NCBI GenBank assembly: GCA_964019425.1
Contig: OZ025800.1
Location: 1,189,501-1,253,500 of the forward strand
Direction of reading: 5' to 3'
Source of the DNA: Flectonema sp. DT1601
Taxonomy: Eukaryota > Euglenozoa > Diplonemea > Diplonemida > Diplonemidae
Length of the DNA: 64,000 bases
The notes below the pieces were generated by a model. That model was not told where the DNA came from, ran no database searches, and worked only from the letters and a program-made list of their open reading frames with translations. Made by a program: the position numbers and the translations under genes. Each line of letters begins with the position of its first letter. The stretch's first letter is position 1. Below are positions 42,527 to 52,533 of the stretch, one piece after another.

Positions 42527-42910
42527 AGAGTTTCTGACCTATTGAAAATGCTACAGCAAGCACCTACCCCCCGTGGTTACCAGATGTGTGCATTAACGAT
42601 AATGACGAGTACTATGAATAGGATTTTCTTATTCTGTTGTTGTAGATATTTAATTTAAGTTAAATAACGCAGCTGCTGCGACTGCCAACTTTGGTAATAA
42701 GAAATAAATGTGACAGCGTCGCGTACCACAATTAGCAGCGTCGCTGCTGCTCTGGTGCAGAGAACTGCAACATAGAAGATTGGTTATCGAGGCTCGTATT
42801 AAATATTAGCGATGTATTGGATTATTACTTGTTGAAATCAAGTAAACATCAGTCATAGTAGCTGTTGAGTACTCACTCGGACTGATCACATTAGTGTTTC
42901 TTTATAACAG
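42527..42910. other. Intergenic stretch
   Basis: About 380 bp, somewhat GC-richer around 42660-42780 (GCAGCTGCTGCGACTGCC and AGCAGCGTCGCTGCTGCT), with no gene visible. It ends at the acceptor TTTATAACAG (42910). Confidence 0.55.
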
Positions 42911-42933
42911 ATCCTCATCAAAACACAATAAAT

Positions 42934-43506
42934 ATGGCTGAACAAATCTTAGCACAGCACTTGGTTCAGGCAGCAGAGATTGTAGAGCAGCAGTTGGATG
43001 CTGAACTCAAACAGATGGATGAGATGGAAGAAGACGACTTGGATGTCATCAGACAAAGAAGAATAAAGCAGCTGAAGAAAATGAGAGAGCAGAAGGACAA
43101 GTGGGGTAAGAAGGGTCACGGAATCTTACAAGAGATCCGAAAACCAGAAGAGTTCTTTGAGTTCTGTAAAAAGAACGAAAGATGTGTAATCCACTTTTAC
43201 AGAGAAACTACTGAGCGTTGCAAAATCTTAAATGGTCATTTGGAAAAACTTGCTAAAAGACACTGGGAAACACTGTTCGCAAAGATTAACGCTGAGGAAG
43301 TCGAGGGTATGGCAGAGAAGTTTAATGTTTACATGCTTCCAACTCTGATGCTTGTTGAAGGAGGTAAGACTCATCACAGTATTATTGGGTTTGATGAATT
43401 TGGAGGTAATGACACTTTCCCTACAGAACGCATCTCAGAGATACTCGGACACCACGGGATGGTAAACGACAAGGGAATGTTTGACGAAGATCAAAGGGAG
43501 GAGTAG
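42934..43506 (+). CDS. TXNDC9: TXNDC9-like thioredoxin-domain protein
   Basis: This 190-residue protein matches TXNDC9 (also called phosducin-like 3/APACD) in length and layout: an acidic helical N-terminus (1-75, with DLDVIRQRRIKQLKKM), a thioredoxin fold (about 76-165) and a short acidic tail. The active-site CxxC of true thioredoxins is replaced by RCKIL, as is usual in this family, so it is not a redox enzyme. KINAEEVEGMAEKFNVYMLPTLML is the conserved second half. TXNDC9 assists the CCT chaperonin in folding tubulin and actin, which fits a flagellate. The gene is intronless and intact. The ATG lies 23 bases after an acceptor AG at 42910. Confidence 0.93.
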   Translation: MAEQILAQHLVQAAEIVEQQLDAELKQMDEMEEDDLDVIRQRRIKQLKKMREQKDKWGKKGHGILQEIRKPEEFFEFCKKNERCVIHFYRETTERCKILNGHLEKLAKRHWETLFAKINAEEVEGMAEKFNVYMLPTLMLVEGGKTHHSIIGFDEFGGNDTFPTERISEILGHHGMVNDKGMFDEDQREE

Positions 43507-44259
43507 ATGTATTGTTCTGAAAGGTGTTCATTTATAACAAAAATAATGACAAAGGAAAAAAGAACAGAAAAACGAAAATAATTGTGTTTTAGAGGTTTGT
43601 ACAAAACCTCTCACAATCCGTAGAGTGATTCCTCCCGTAGACTCCGCTTGCCTCGTAGGTAGCGCCCCCGATATTGAAACCCCCTTCTCCCCTTCACATT
43701 GATTGCGTGCAATCTTCACCCTTCCCTATCCAGTGATGATCATTAGTTTTTATTGTTAGTTGGTTTGTTAATTATAACTACCTTTTCAGTGCCACAAAAA
43801 AAAAAAGAAATACGAAGAAGGAGGGAGTGAATAGGGAAACTTTGACAACACAGCAAGTTTGAGTTATTATTTTCTTAATTTACTTCTTCAGAATTCGAAA
43901 CATAAAACAGAGTTGTGAGAATTGATATTTTTGAATTAAACAATCCAACCATTCTCATTTGAGAGGCTATTGAAGCTTCAGGCCACAGCGTGCTTTCTGT
44001 CCTAGTCACAATCGGATGGCAGGACATTCCGAACTTTGCGTCTTCTTGAAAAACTGATACCGAAACTCGTTTCCCATCTGCCTTGTTTGATTTTTTTATT
44101 TTTATACTTTCTAAGAACACTCACCCGTTTCTAAGAACTCGATTCCACGGCTTTCTAGTTGTGGAGAAGGAAGAGTAGGGGAAAAAAAAAAAAAAAACGA
44201 TAATAACGCGAACTTATCACCACGTGAAGAAAGATGTTTTATCTGTTGTTTTCATTCAG
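43507..44259. other. Intergenic stretch with weak minus-strand frames
   Basis: About 750 bp. Minus-strand frames at 43528-43719 and 43875-44120 both begin with GTG. The second includes an internal ATG and reads plausibly but shows no motif. I do not call a gene. An A run lies at 44180-44196, and the acceptor TTTTCATTCAG ends at 44259. Confidence 0.5.
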
Positions 44260-44328
44260 GTTAGAAGAGAGGTCAGATTGGAAGAACACAACGTTGTCAC
44301 CATTTGATCAGCGACAAGCTGCCAGGCC

Positions 44329-45275
44329 ATGGTTGCGAATCAGGTCGTGGATGTGCCTGGTATTGGTTCAACAAAAACACTTAAGGAATTCAACACCTGG
44401 TTAGTCGGAGGAACGTACGTCACAAAACAAAAACATGTAAACCCCCCTCCGTTGCAAAGGTCGGAAAGCAGCGAAAAGCTAAAGCTAAAAATTGAAGAAA
44501 TGAAGAAAAAACTTCAGGAGGGACATAGAAAGGCAATTCGAGATAGAAAGGCCGAGCCAGCTACGGCTCGACTTTCAAGAATTACGAAGAAGCCTGTGCA
44601 ACCACCAAGACCTAAGAGTGGTGTTGTGATAGTGAAGTCAGAGAGGAATGAATTGAAAACTTCTTTAATAGATCAAATAACACAATCTAATTATATATCA
44701 ATGTTCCCTCCTCTGTTCACACCATACGATAGAAACAATACAATGTTAAGAGGATGGTGTTCTGATATGAAACATTACTACGGTGGTGTGAGCAGTGCTC
44801 GTAATCATACCAAAGAAAAAGAAGAAAAAGGATTCGATCCTCAACATCAAACCGAAACACGCCGTTCTGGTAGAGCCACTGTCTCCACGGGGAGGCCTGG
44901 ATTCTTTCCCACAGGTACGAGGTATGTAATTTACAGCTGTTCGGATATCAATGTACTGATGAATAATAAATAACACAACCAACAAGCGTTAACGCGTATC
45001 GCCACTATACTAACTATCGCTTGGCTCTGGATATTGAATCTGCTGAGGCTTCTGGTAAGAAGGTACGTGAGAAGCAATCTCTTCATCAACTTCTACGTAA
45101 ACAGCGTTCCCAGGCGGCAGCTAACAGTCTGGCCAACACTTCGTCGAATACGAATTTAATTTCTTCTATTGAACAGCCGCTTCTCTGTGATGCAACAGCA
45201 GCTCACATCACAACCGAAAAAGATGATTCTACTGGTAAGAACAACATCGAGTCAAAAGACACAACCGTAAAGTGA
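44329..45275 (+). CDS. Unrecognised basic protein, possibly axonemal
   Basis: Two exons, 44329-44921 and 44987-45275, give 293 residues. The 65-base intron has a GTATGT donor; it splits a codon after its second base, and the frame is kept. Unspliced, the frame would end at 44973. The protein is Lys/Arg-rich with a coiled segment (about 45-65) and a conserved-looking centre (SNYISMFPPLFTPYDRNN). Exon 2 adds YRHYTNYRLALDIESAEAS and a charged helix (KKVREKQSLHQLLRKQR). I know no family for it. Short Pro/Tyr-rich basic proteins of this kind are common among microtubule inner proteins, and the SHIPPO gene lies next door, but this is only suggestive. Confidence 0.65.
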
Positions 45276-45563
45276 ATTGACTACAAGTTGACGATGGATT
45301 CACTTCAAACCCGCAGGCAGCTTTTATAAATTATTAGCAACCCACAGAGACTCTTCCGAGTTCTGAATATCTCCCCTCCCTTTATTTACGAACCACCGTT
45401 CTACGTATTCGTTCAGAAATAATATTAATACTTGTGGAATGTTACTTTTCTTTTTCCTTCGAAAGTAAACTTAATGTGAGAGGAACCTGCAGGAAGGTGT
45501 TTTGTCGTAATGATTATTTCAGAAGAATTGTATAATTATTTATAAACAGATTTGGTCCAAAAG

Positions 45564-47701
45564 ATGCTCAGCTCTCGAATACAGAGCCCACGAACACCAG
45601 TTAGAAGTATTTCAATATGTGGTAGGCCGCTTCCAGTCAATGCAGTTGCCTGCAGTCCTGGGCCTCGTTATAATCTGCCAGGTGGGATAGGAACTACTGG
45701 TCCCATGGTTACAATGAAACATAGACATTCAAAAGACGGGGATTTGATCCCAATGCCAGGTCCTGGAGAATACAATCCCGACTCCAAACTACGATGGAAG
45801 AATGCGCCAGGTTATAGTTTCGGTGGTTCCAATCCCAAAGAAGACATTCATGAAGAAGGAAAACGTTGTAAACCTGCAATGGGTGAAGCAATCACAGCGA
45901 GTGAACCAGGACCTGGTCATTACGCCAACGACTCGCTTGATATTTCTAAGAAGCCTTCACAACTATCGGGATGGCGTGTATCTAAGTTACACAATGAAGA
46001 CCCTCGTAGATTTAACCACAGTGGCGCTTCTATAGGAACTCCGGCACCGAAAGAACGGGTCAGTAAAAACATACCTGGTCCTGGCTCGTATTCACCTCAG
46101 AGAGACAACAGGGGACATCGTTCATTTTATAATCAATCGTATAATAAAACGGGTACAATGAAACCACCAGCCCGATCTGAAAAACGAACAGAAGACATGG
46201 CAGCACCTGGTCCTGGTGCTTATGACACGAGTCGCTTTGATATGGCAAAGCAAGCAGCTGCACATCCAACAACAATGGCGGGAAGACCTTTTGAGACAGA
46301 AGACGATCCTGTCCCTGGTCCCGGTTACTACAATCACTCAAGAATTACGAACGCCCTTCGAACAAAAAGTGTACACGGGCCGAAGTTTAGACCTGTTCCT
46401 CCCAACAAATCAAGTTCCATTCCGGGGTCCCCTGGTCCTGGGGAATACGAAATCATGAGCACCATCGCACCGCCTGGTTCAGGAGCGACAATAAAACATC
46501 GCAGAACTAATTTTGTGAGATCTCCAAGATGTCCTCATCAGAGAGGAGAAGTGGTCGGAGTAATGTTATCGAGCAGTGGTCCTGTAATGAAGGCGACAAT
46601 AAAGGAAACCTGGCCAGGGGAGACTGAAGCTTCAACATCTGGCTATCGGGTAGTATTCGATGGTAGTGTAGAGAGAGATATCGGAGGTCACCAAGTAACG
46701 AAGTGGCATGGCGGAGTGGGTCCTGGTGCCTACGATCCTGTTGGAGGAATGGGAAAGTGGGGTCCTCGTTACACTATTCAAGGTCCTTCTCCATTTACAT
46801 CAATGGCAGTAAGCGAATCTCGTAAAACACGAGACAACCCTGGACCAAGTCAGTATTTTAAGGATGGAAGACTTCCCAGAGCAGTGGGAACTGACAGTCG
46901 AGTCAGTACGATGGGCAGCCGCACAGAAATCGCCCAACGACTTAACAACGTTGGACCTGGTGGAGGTGCCAGCGGTGTTTATAATCCAAAATATGACTTT
47001 CAACCGTATCCTTCTTTTGCGAAGGGAGTATCGCTGTCCTTTCGAAGTTATATTGAAGTTCGGGTCATTGCGGAATGTGATGAGGTTCAGAGGCTGTGCG
47101 AAGAAGCGGGTATTGTTGAGTGGAAAGGGGGAGGAGAATGGCGATCAGCCAGACAGGATCAAGATGATATGGCTAAGGATGATTACTGCGGCAAAACTGG
47201 TGCATTCATACAACAAGGAGGGCTACTTAGAGTTAAAGCGCATTCTCACGCGGAGGGACCAAACAGACTTCAAAGTAGAGGACAATCTTTCGCTCCTTGG
47301 TTATGTTACAGCAATAAGTCAAAAGACTCTATTAGAATTCAATTTGAAGACGGCACCATTTGGACGTTTCCTCCTGCTGCTGTTCAGAGACACGGGATAC
47401 CTTTTGACCAGGCAAATCAGAGATGGCCTCTCCCGTTAACAAACACCGATGGTGGGCCAGCAACGTATTCGCAAAACTTTGATTGCACCCAACAATCATC
47501 ACCAACTGTAACGATATGTGGGAGAGCACAAGAAGTTCCAGCAGCTGATGGTCCTGGGCCAGGTCAGTATGATATTCCTTCTGGTCTATCTGTATGTTAT
47601 TATCTGTTATTGTATTTAGAGATGTTTTAAGAACAACATTTGTTATTATAAAAAATAATTCACAACAGGAGCGGGCAGTAGTTATTGGAACTAGTCTCTG
47701 A
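45564..47701 (+). CDS. SHIPPO-repeat (STPG-like) axonemal protein with SH3-like insert
   Basis: Exons 45564-47591 and 47669-47701 give 686 residues. The frame is open from a TTG at 45552, but the ATG at 45564, 14 bases after AG (45549), is preferred. More than ten P-G-P-G-x-Y motifs (for example PGPGEYNP, PGPGHYAN, PGPGAYDT and PGPGQYDI) define SHIPPO/STPG repeats, which bind the inside or seam of axonemal microtubules. Between repeats, about residues 490-620 form an SH3-like block (VRVIAECDEVQRLCEEAG, GKTGAFI, IRIQFEDGTIWTFPPAAV) of the MIB/HERC2 sort, and a shorter related block (EVVGVML, GYRVVFDGS) lies near 330-380. The last intron (77 bases, GTATGT...CACAACAG) joins in phase 0 and adds ERAVVIGTSL; without it the end would be a stray hydrophobic tail. 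Confidence 0.88.
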
Positions 47702-48383
47702 GACTCTCAAACAAGGCGATGCCGTCTTCTGATGGTTCTTTCAACTTGGAATTCTACTCCTCACCGACAGTAAGGAAAAGCTAAAGGAAGACGATTGTAG
47801 CTCCGATGAAGAGAAGTCGCACTCATCAATAAACGAGCAGTAGTTGAAGAAATAGACTCCGCCGATCAAAAGTAAATATAACCTAACCCGTCCTAACGAG
47901 CTCTGGTTGATTTTAAGAAATCAGTTCTTTTGAACAGATTGATGAATCTGATTTATCAAAAAACTGAATGAAGCCCCCGGAACTTACTAATGCGAACAGT
48001 AGTACGTATTCTGCAGTGTTGAGTGGGCAGCTGTGTTTTTTTTACATTTCTTTTTATATCTTGATAACAACCCATATTCCTCTTCCTTGGTAAATCGCTT
48101 ATCTTCCAATGCTCTTCGACTTCTCAATTGAAGAAGAGAAATTTGCAACAGTTTCTGTGTCGACAGATATGAATTCGGCTTACACGCATTCTGTACCTAG
48201 CATTGTTCTTTACAGATTTTTTGCTTGGTGCCTGCCTATCCACTTGCTCTCTCTCACTGTGAAGCACAGCTTCGTGGTGAATATTGTATTTTTATGCTTT
48301 TGTACGCAACATTTTAGCCGTTGACAGGGCGAGAGTCTCATGTGTTTTGTGTTTTTAGGTTGTGATTTATAATTACTACACAG
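47702..48383. other. Intergenic stretch
   Basis: About 680 bp. A 71-residue ATG frame at 48109-48324 has no acceptor near it and no motif, so it is rejected. The acceptor for the next gene ends at 48383. Confidence 0.55.
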
Positions 48384-48404
48384 CTTCTCAAACTAAACTA
48401 CTAC

Positions 48405-51362
48405 ATGAGGAATGAAAGGATTCACAGAGAGGAGTGCTGTTCAAAACAAGACTTTGAGTCACTCCTGAGGACGATAGAAAAGGAAGAAGTGGGGCCTCCA
48501 AACTATTTGGAGCATAAAGAAACACTAGACGATCTGTATTTTACCAGGAAGAGTTGGTTTCGACAAGGGGGAGCTGAAAAGAGAGCATTTCTAATTTTCT
48601 ACGAGAAGTACAGTGCGAAATGGCAGAAGCCGTCAACGGGATCCAGACGGATGTTATCGGAAGAGGTTTTACACAAAAGGAGGCAGCTTGGGTTGCCGGA
48701 GAAATATAGTCCGAAATTTTGTCGAAATTTTGCCATCATACCCGAAAAGCTACCCAGAAGAAGTCTCCCGTCGCTTTCGGAAAGTGAAATTGAAGCCTTC
48801 GGAGAAGCAGTTCAACTGTTCGAATTGTTCCTTCAAAAGAAAGCACTCGCAGCTCTTCGTAAGAAGTCACTAACAACATTACAATTACCAATTCGATCTC
48901 AGGCACCTGACATATTGAAGGCCCTTGAGACCCACGACGTGATACTAATTGCTGGAGACACGGGTTCAGGGAAGTCAACACAAGTAGCACAAATACTATT
49001 GGAGTCAGAGAAGTACAACAATAGTAGAATTGTTTGTACTCAGCCGAGAAGACTGGCAGCAACATCTCTAGCGAGGAGGGTGGCAGATGAGATGATGGTA
49101 AGTGTTGGGGATAAAGTTGGGTATCAAGTTCGGTTTGATTCTGAACGTCGTGGTCGGCGAACTCAACTTCTTTTTGTAACTGAAGGAATACTATTACGAC
49201 ACATGACAAACGATAAACTCCTGGAGCAGTACGACATCATCATCGTTGATGAGGTTCACGAGCGTTCACTTACTACAGACTTTCTCCTTGGGTGTCTCAG
49301 AACTATTTTTAATCATCGTAAATTCAAGTGGATTTTAATGTCCGCCACTATCAACATCGAATCATTTCAGAGTTGGTTACCGCAGTGCGCAACCGTTCAA
49401 ATTCCGGGAAGGTTGTTCCCAATTCATACGACGCAACTATCAGAAGATGAAATCGCAAACGATGTTTCTGTCAATGATACCACTCGACTACTGAGGACTA
49501 ATCCTTTTATAAAAACTCTATTACAAATCGAGCGGGACTTTAGTGGTGAGACTGGCGACGTTTTGATATTCGTCTCGGGTGTTGCAGAAATTGATTGCTT
49601 GATAGCTGACATCAGATCCAATAATGAACTCCAAAATACTGTAACTCTCCCACTTCATGCGGGTATGCATCCAGAAGATCAAGACAAAGTCTTTAAGCCT
49701 CTTGTTGGGGGAAAGCGGAAGATAGTTGTGTCGACTAATGTTGCTGAAACTTCTGTAACTGTGGAAGGTATCCGCTGTGTTATAGACTCAGGAAAGGTTA
49801 AGACAATGACTTACGTACCTCACCTCAGAACCAGCAGCTTACAAGAGGATTGGATCAGCAAGTCGTCTGCTTCTCAACGGCAAGGTAGAGCTGGTAGAAC
49901 TGGACCTGGGAGGTGTTATCGTCTGTATTCAAAGGAAGAGTATTCTCTTTTCGATGATTTCACGAAACCTGAAATCCACCGAACCCCACTAGATAACGTG
50001 TTACTTCAAATTGTCTCACTCGGATTGTGCAACGTAAAGGAGTTTCCCTTCTTAGAACAACCTGATAAAGCAATAGTTGAAGTTTCTATTTCTAATTTAA
50101 TTCGTTTAAATTGCATCGCACTTCCGCAAGGATCCTCAACTCACAAAACAACTCCACTCGGCTCTTTAGTATCTCAATTACCAGTTGATATTGAAGTTGG
50201 TCGGATGCTTGTTGTTGCTTCAATCCTTCACCAGAATTGTAGCTTGCCTGCAGTCTTGGACAATTCCCTTACACTGGCAGCAGCTTTATCACTCAGTTCA
50301 CATGTTTTCTTGCGCGAGAAATCAGCCTCCAGCACTGTTCAGGAATACGATTCACCTCTTGGGGATCTCTTCACAGTTTTAAATATTTACAATCAGTGGC
50401 AGCGTCTGAAACGCAATCAGATCCGCAAGTGGTGCGCAGATCACTACGTCGACGAACGAAAGCTTATTGAAATGCAACGAGTGAGAAACCAGTTTAAAAA
50501 AGCACTTCAGGAAGGTATACAACCGCTGCTAAATATGAAGTCAAGGTGGGATCGAAAAAGGGCGAAACCAGAGACACCTAATATGGAAGTATTGCTTCTC
50601 GGGATTTTATCATATGGGTTGCCTCAAAATATTGCGACCCTTGCGCATGGCACTACGGGAAGTGAAGTACGACTGTGTACCTCCGAACGTGACGACGTAC
50701 AGTTTCATCCTAGTGGTGTCTTTTTTGAAAAAAACCCCTTCGCGGGATCACCAAGTAGCTGCATCGGTATACTCTACCAACGGTTGTTGGAAACCAGAAA
50801 GGCATATCTTGTGACGACCGTGAAGGTCTTCTTGCCTCCAGTTCTACTTCTAACGGCAGATGATATCGATGTTGGTCTTGATAGCGATGGTACTGACATA
50901 GCAAAGAGTATTATTGTGAATAATGAATTCTTAATTACGTTTATATCTGCGGAAGTCAAAAGAGAAGCTCTATCTCTGGCGATCTCACTTCGTCTTTCAA
51001 TAGACGATGCGGTGCTTCATGTGACCAGCAAGACTTCGTCAATTTATACCTTAAGAGACAATCTTCAAGATTGTCCTGAATTAGTTCCTGATTGGCTACG
51101 AGCTCCTTTTAATCAAAAAGATGAATGTAACAACTGTTCACAACTCTTAGATCAGCTCCTTTCACTTCCCCTTTCTTATGTGCAGACTGTAACTCGTCTT
51201 CCTCGAGATCAGATAATAAGAATGACCTTTCCTGCGTCTTTTAGGTCTTCAAATATTGACTTCAGATCTATCTCAAACTTGTCCGACTACAGACATCTCA
51301 AGTACGGTATTCAGGTTTGCCCTTTTGTTAGATACGCTGCGCTCTGTGTTGCCTCTGAATAG
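48405..51362 (+). CDS. DHX34: DHX34-like DEAH-box RNA helicase
   Basis: This 985-residue helicase is close to DHX34, which in animals promotes UPF1 phosphorylation in nonsense-mediated decay. Beyond the shared motifs (GDTGSGKST at about 184, DEVHER at about 282, SAT at about 313, SASQRQGRAGRTG at about 490), the N-terminal lead (LEHKETLDDLYFTRKSW, then SESEIEAFGEAVQLFELF and QKKALAALRK) follows the DHX34 N-terminus in order. FVTEGILLRHM and VQIPGRLFPI are also DHX34-like. HA2 and OB-fold regions follow. The gene looks intact. A GTTTGC, a donor type used in other genes here, lies at 51315, so the last 16 codons might be replaced by a spliced 3' exon; I could not find a compelling acceptor. The mRNA acceptor is probably AG at 48383. 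Confidence 0.88.
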   Translation: MRNERIHREECCSKQDFESLLRTIEKEEVGPPNYLEHKETLDDLYFTRKSWFRQGGAEKRAFLIFYEKYSAKWQKPSTGSRRMLSEEVLHKRRQLGLPEKYSPKFCRNFAIIPEKLPRRSLPSLSESEIEAFGEAVQLFELFLQKKALAALRKKSLTTLQLPIRSQAPDILKALETHDVILIAGDTGSGKSTQVAQILLESEKYNNSRIVCTQPRRLAATSLARRVADEMMVSVGDKVGYQVRFDSERRGRRTQLLFVTEGILLRHMTNDKLLEQYDIIIVDEVHERSLTTDFLLGCLRTIFNHRKFKWILMSATINIESFQSWLPQCATVQIPGRLFPIHTTQLSEDEIANDVSVNDTTRLLRTNPFIKTLLQIERDFSGETGDVLIFVSGVAEIDCLIADIRSNNELQNTVTLPLHAGMHPEDQDKVFKPLVGGKRKIVVSTNVAETSVTVEGIRCVIDSGKVKTMTYVPHLRTSSLQEDWISKSSASQRQGRAGRTGPGRCYRLYSKEEYSLFDDFTKPEIHRTPLDNVLLQIVSLGLCNVKEFPFLEQPDKAIVEVSISNLIRLNCIALPQGSSTHKTTPLGSLVSQLPVDIEVGRMLVVASILHQNCSLPAVLDNSLTLAAALSLSSHVFLREKSASSTVQEYDSPLGDLFTVLNIYNQWQRLKRNQIRKWCADHYVDERKLIEMQRVRNQFKKALQEGIQPLLNMKSRWDRKRAKPETPNMEVLLLGILSYGLPQNIATLAHGTTGSEVRLCTSERDDVQFHPSGVFFEKNPFAGSPSSCIGILYQRLLETRKAYLVTTVKVFLPPVLLLTADDIDVGLDSDGTDIAKSIIVNNEFLITFISAEVKREALSLAISLRLSIDDAVLHVTSKTSSIYTLRDNLQDCPELVPDWLRAPFNQKDECNNCSQLLDQLLSLPLSYVQTVTRLPRDQIIRMTFPASFRSSNIDFRSISNLSDYRHLKYGIQVCPFVRYAALCVASE

Positions 51363-52493
51363 CTAAATTATACACTTGATCGAAACATATCTGGAGCTCT
51401 TCAAGGTAATAAATTAGACAGACATAAGAATGAATACTATTGTTAGCTGAGGGTGATAATCGGTAGCAGAGTTTGGCTAACTGAATCTTTCGAAAGGTGT
51501 TGACTAAGTAGCTTTCAGTAGAAGTACTTTTAATAAAGAAAGCTACGTATCGAGCCGTGGTCACGTTCCACATCCATGTTGATTTGCCTTGCAGCTTTTG
51601 ATACGATTAATGTGTTATTTTAAGTACTTGCACTGAACCATGAGGCAAATCTCATAGTTTGTTTTTTGAGCTGGTTTTAATGTTGTTTTGAGAACTTTTA
51701 TTTGTTATACCCAGTCACTCACTAGATGCCAGAGCTGGCCTGATAAGGTGCTAACCAGGTCAGGATTAAAACAGACAGATGAATTTCAAATTCTTTGGAA
51801 TCTAGTCATGATTTATTTTCCCCGTGCGACAGGATTTGTCTGCGTTCAACGAAATATAAGGGTAATCTGGATGGTTTTTTATATTTTGTCTTCTCTACTT
51901 GCACAATAGCGATTTTAGTCGCATAGATACTGCAAAGAGAAACCAACAAAAATAAGCAACTATTTGTTTTGCAACTTTTGTTTTTACACTTTCAACAAGA
52001 CTTGCTTTTCGGCATGTCTTTTGTTGTTTGTTCAGAATATTTTGTGTCCGTGTGGGTGGGGTGCGGGACTCAATGGAAAGCTGTGAGTTTTCAATTTGAG
52101 GGACGTGTTCCAAATAACTTACTTACTTGCTCACTTGTATTATGGCAAAGGCTTCCTTGGCTGTATTTCTTTTTTGCACAATTCTTAATACACCCAACAA
52201 CTCCAGCAAACAAAACACACAACACACAAACACACATACACACTTACCAAGTCACCATGGGTACAACGACCTGTACCTGAGTGACACAATGCCGGATGGA
52301 TTCCGTTGAGGGGATCGACTCCAGTATGACACTTTTTGTATCTTTCTTTTTATTTGCTCTTAAAATGCACACACTTACCCCTTTCTTATTCTTAAATCTT
52401 ATTAAAGTTACTCGATCGACTTCTTGTTGTCCGCGAGCTGTTTCTTTTGAATGCTGTTGGATAGATATTGTTACTTCACTTTCACATATACAG
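51363..52493. other. Non-coding intergenic stretch with repeat R3
   Basis: About 1.1 kb without a credible gene. It contains the second R3 copy (51806-51859) and a CA-rich tract at about 52205-52245. Frames such as 51688-51909, 51969-52280 and 52127-52309 lack motifs. The AG at 52493 precedes the next gene. Confidence 0.6.
51806..51859 (+). repeat. Dispersed repeat R3, copy 2
   Basis: This is the partner of 38062-38120, about 13.7 kb away and in the same orientation; both are intergenic. Confidence 0.65.
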
Positions 52494-52533
52494 ACTCATA
52501 GGGAGTAATTGTTTATAAGAAAGCGAATTAAAA

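Noticed and set aside
43875-44120. Minus-strand 81-codon frame in an intergenic stretch
   Set aside because: GTG start, no motif, and it would be the only gene on the - strand; kept only as a note.
52127-52309. 60-codon + frame ending GYNDLYLSDTMPDGFR
   Set aside because: No nearby start context; the upstream part is low-complexity His/Thr from a CA-rich tract.
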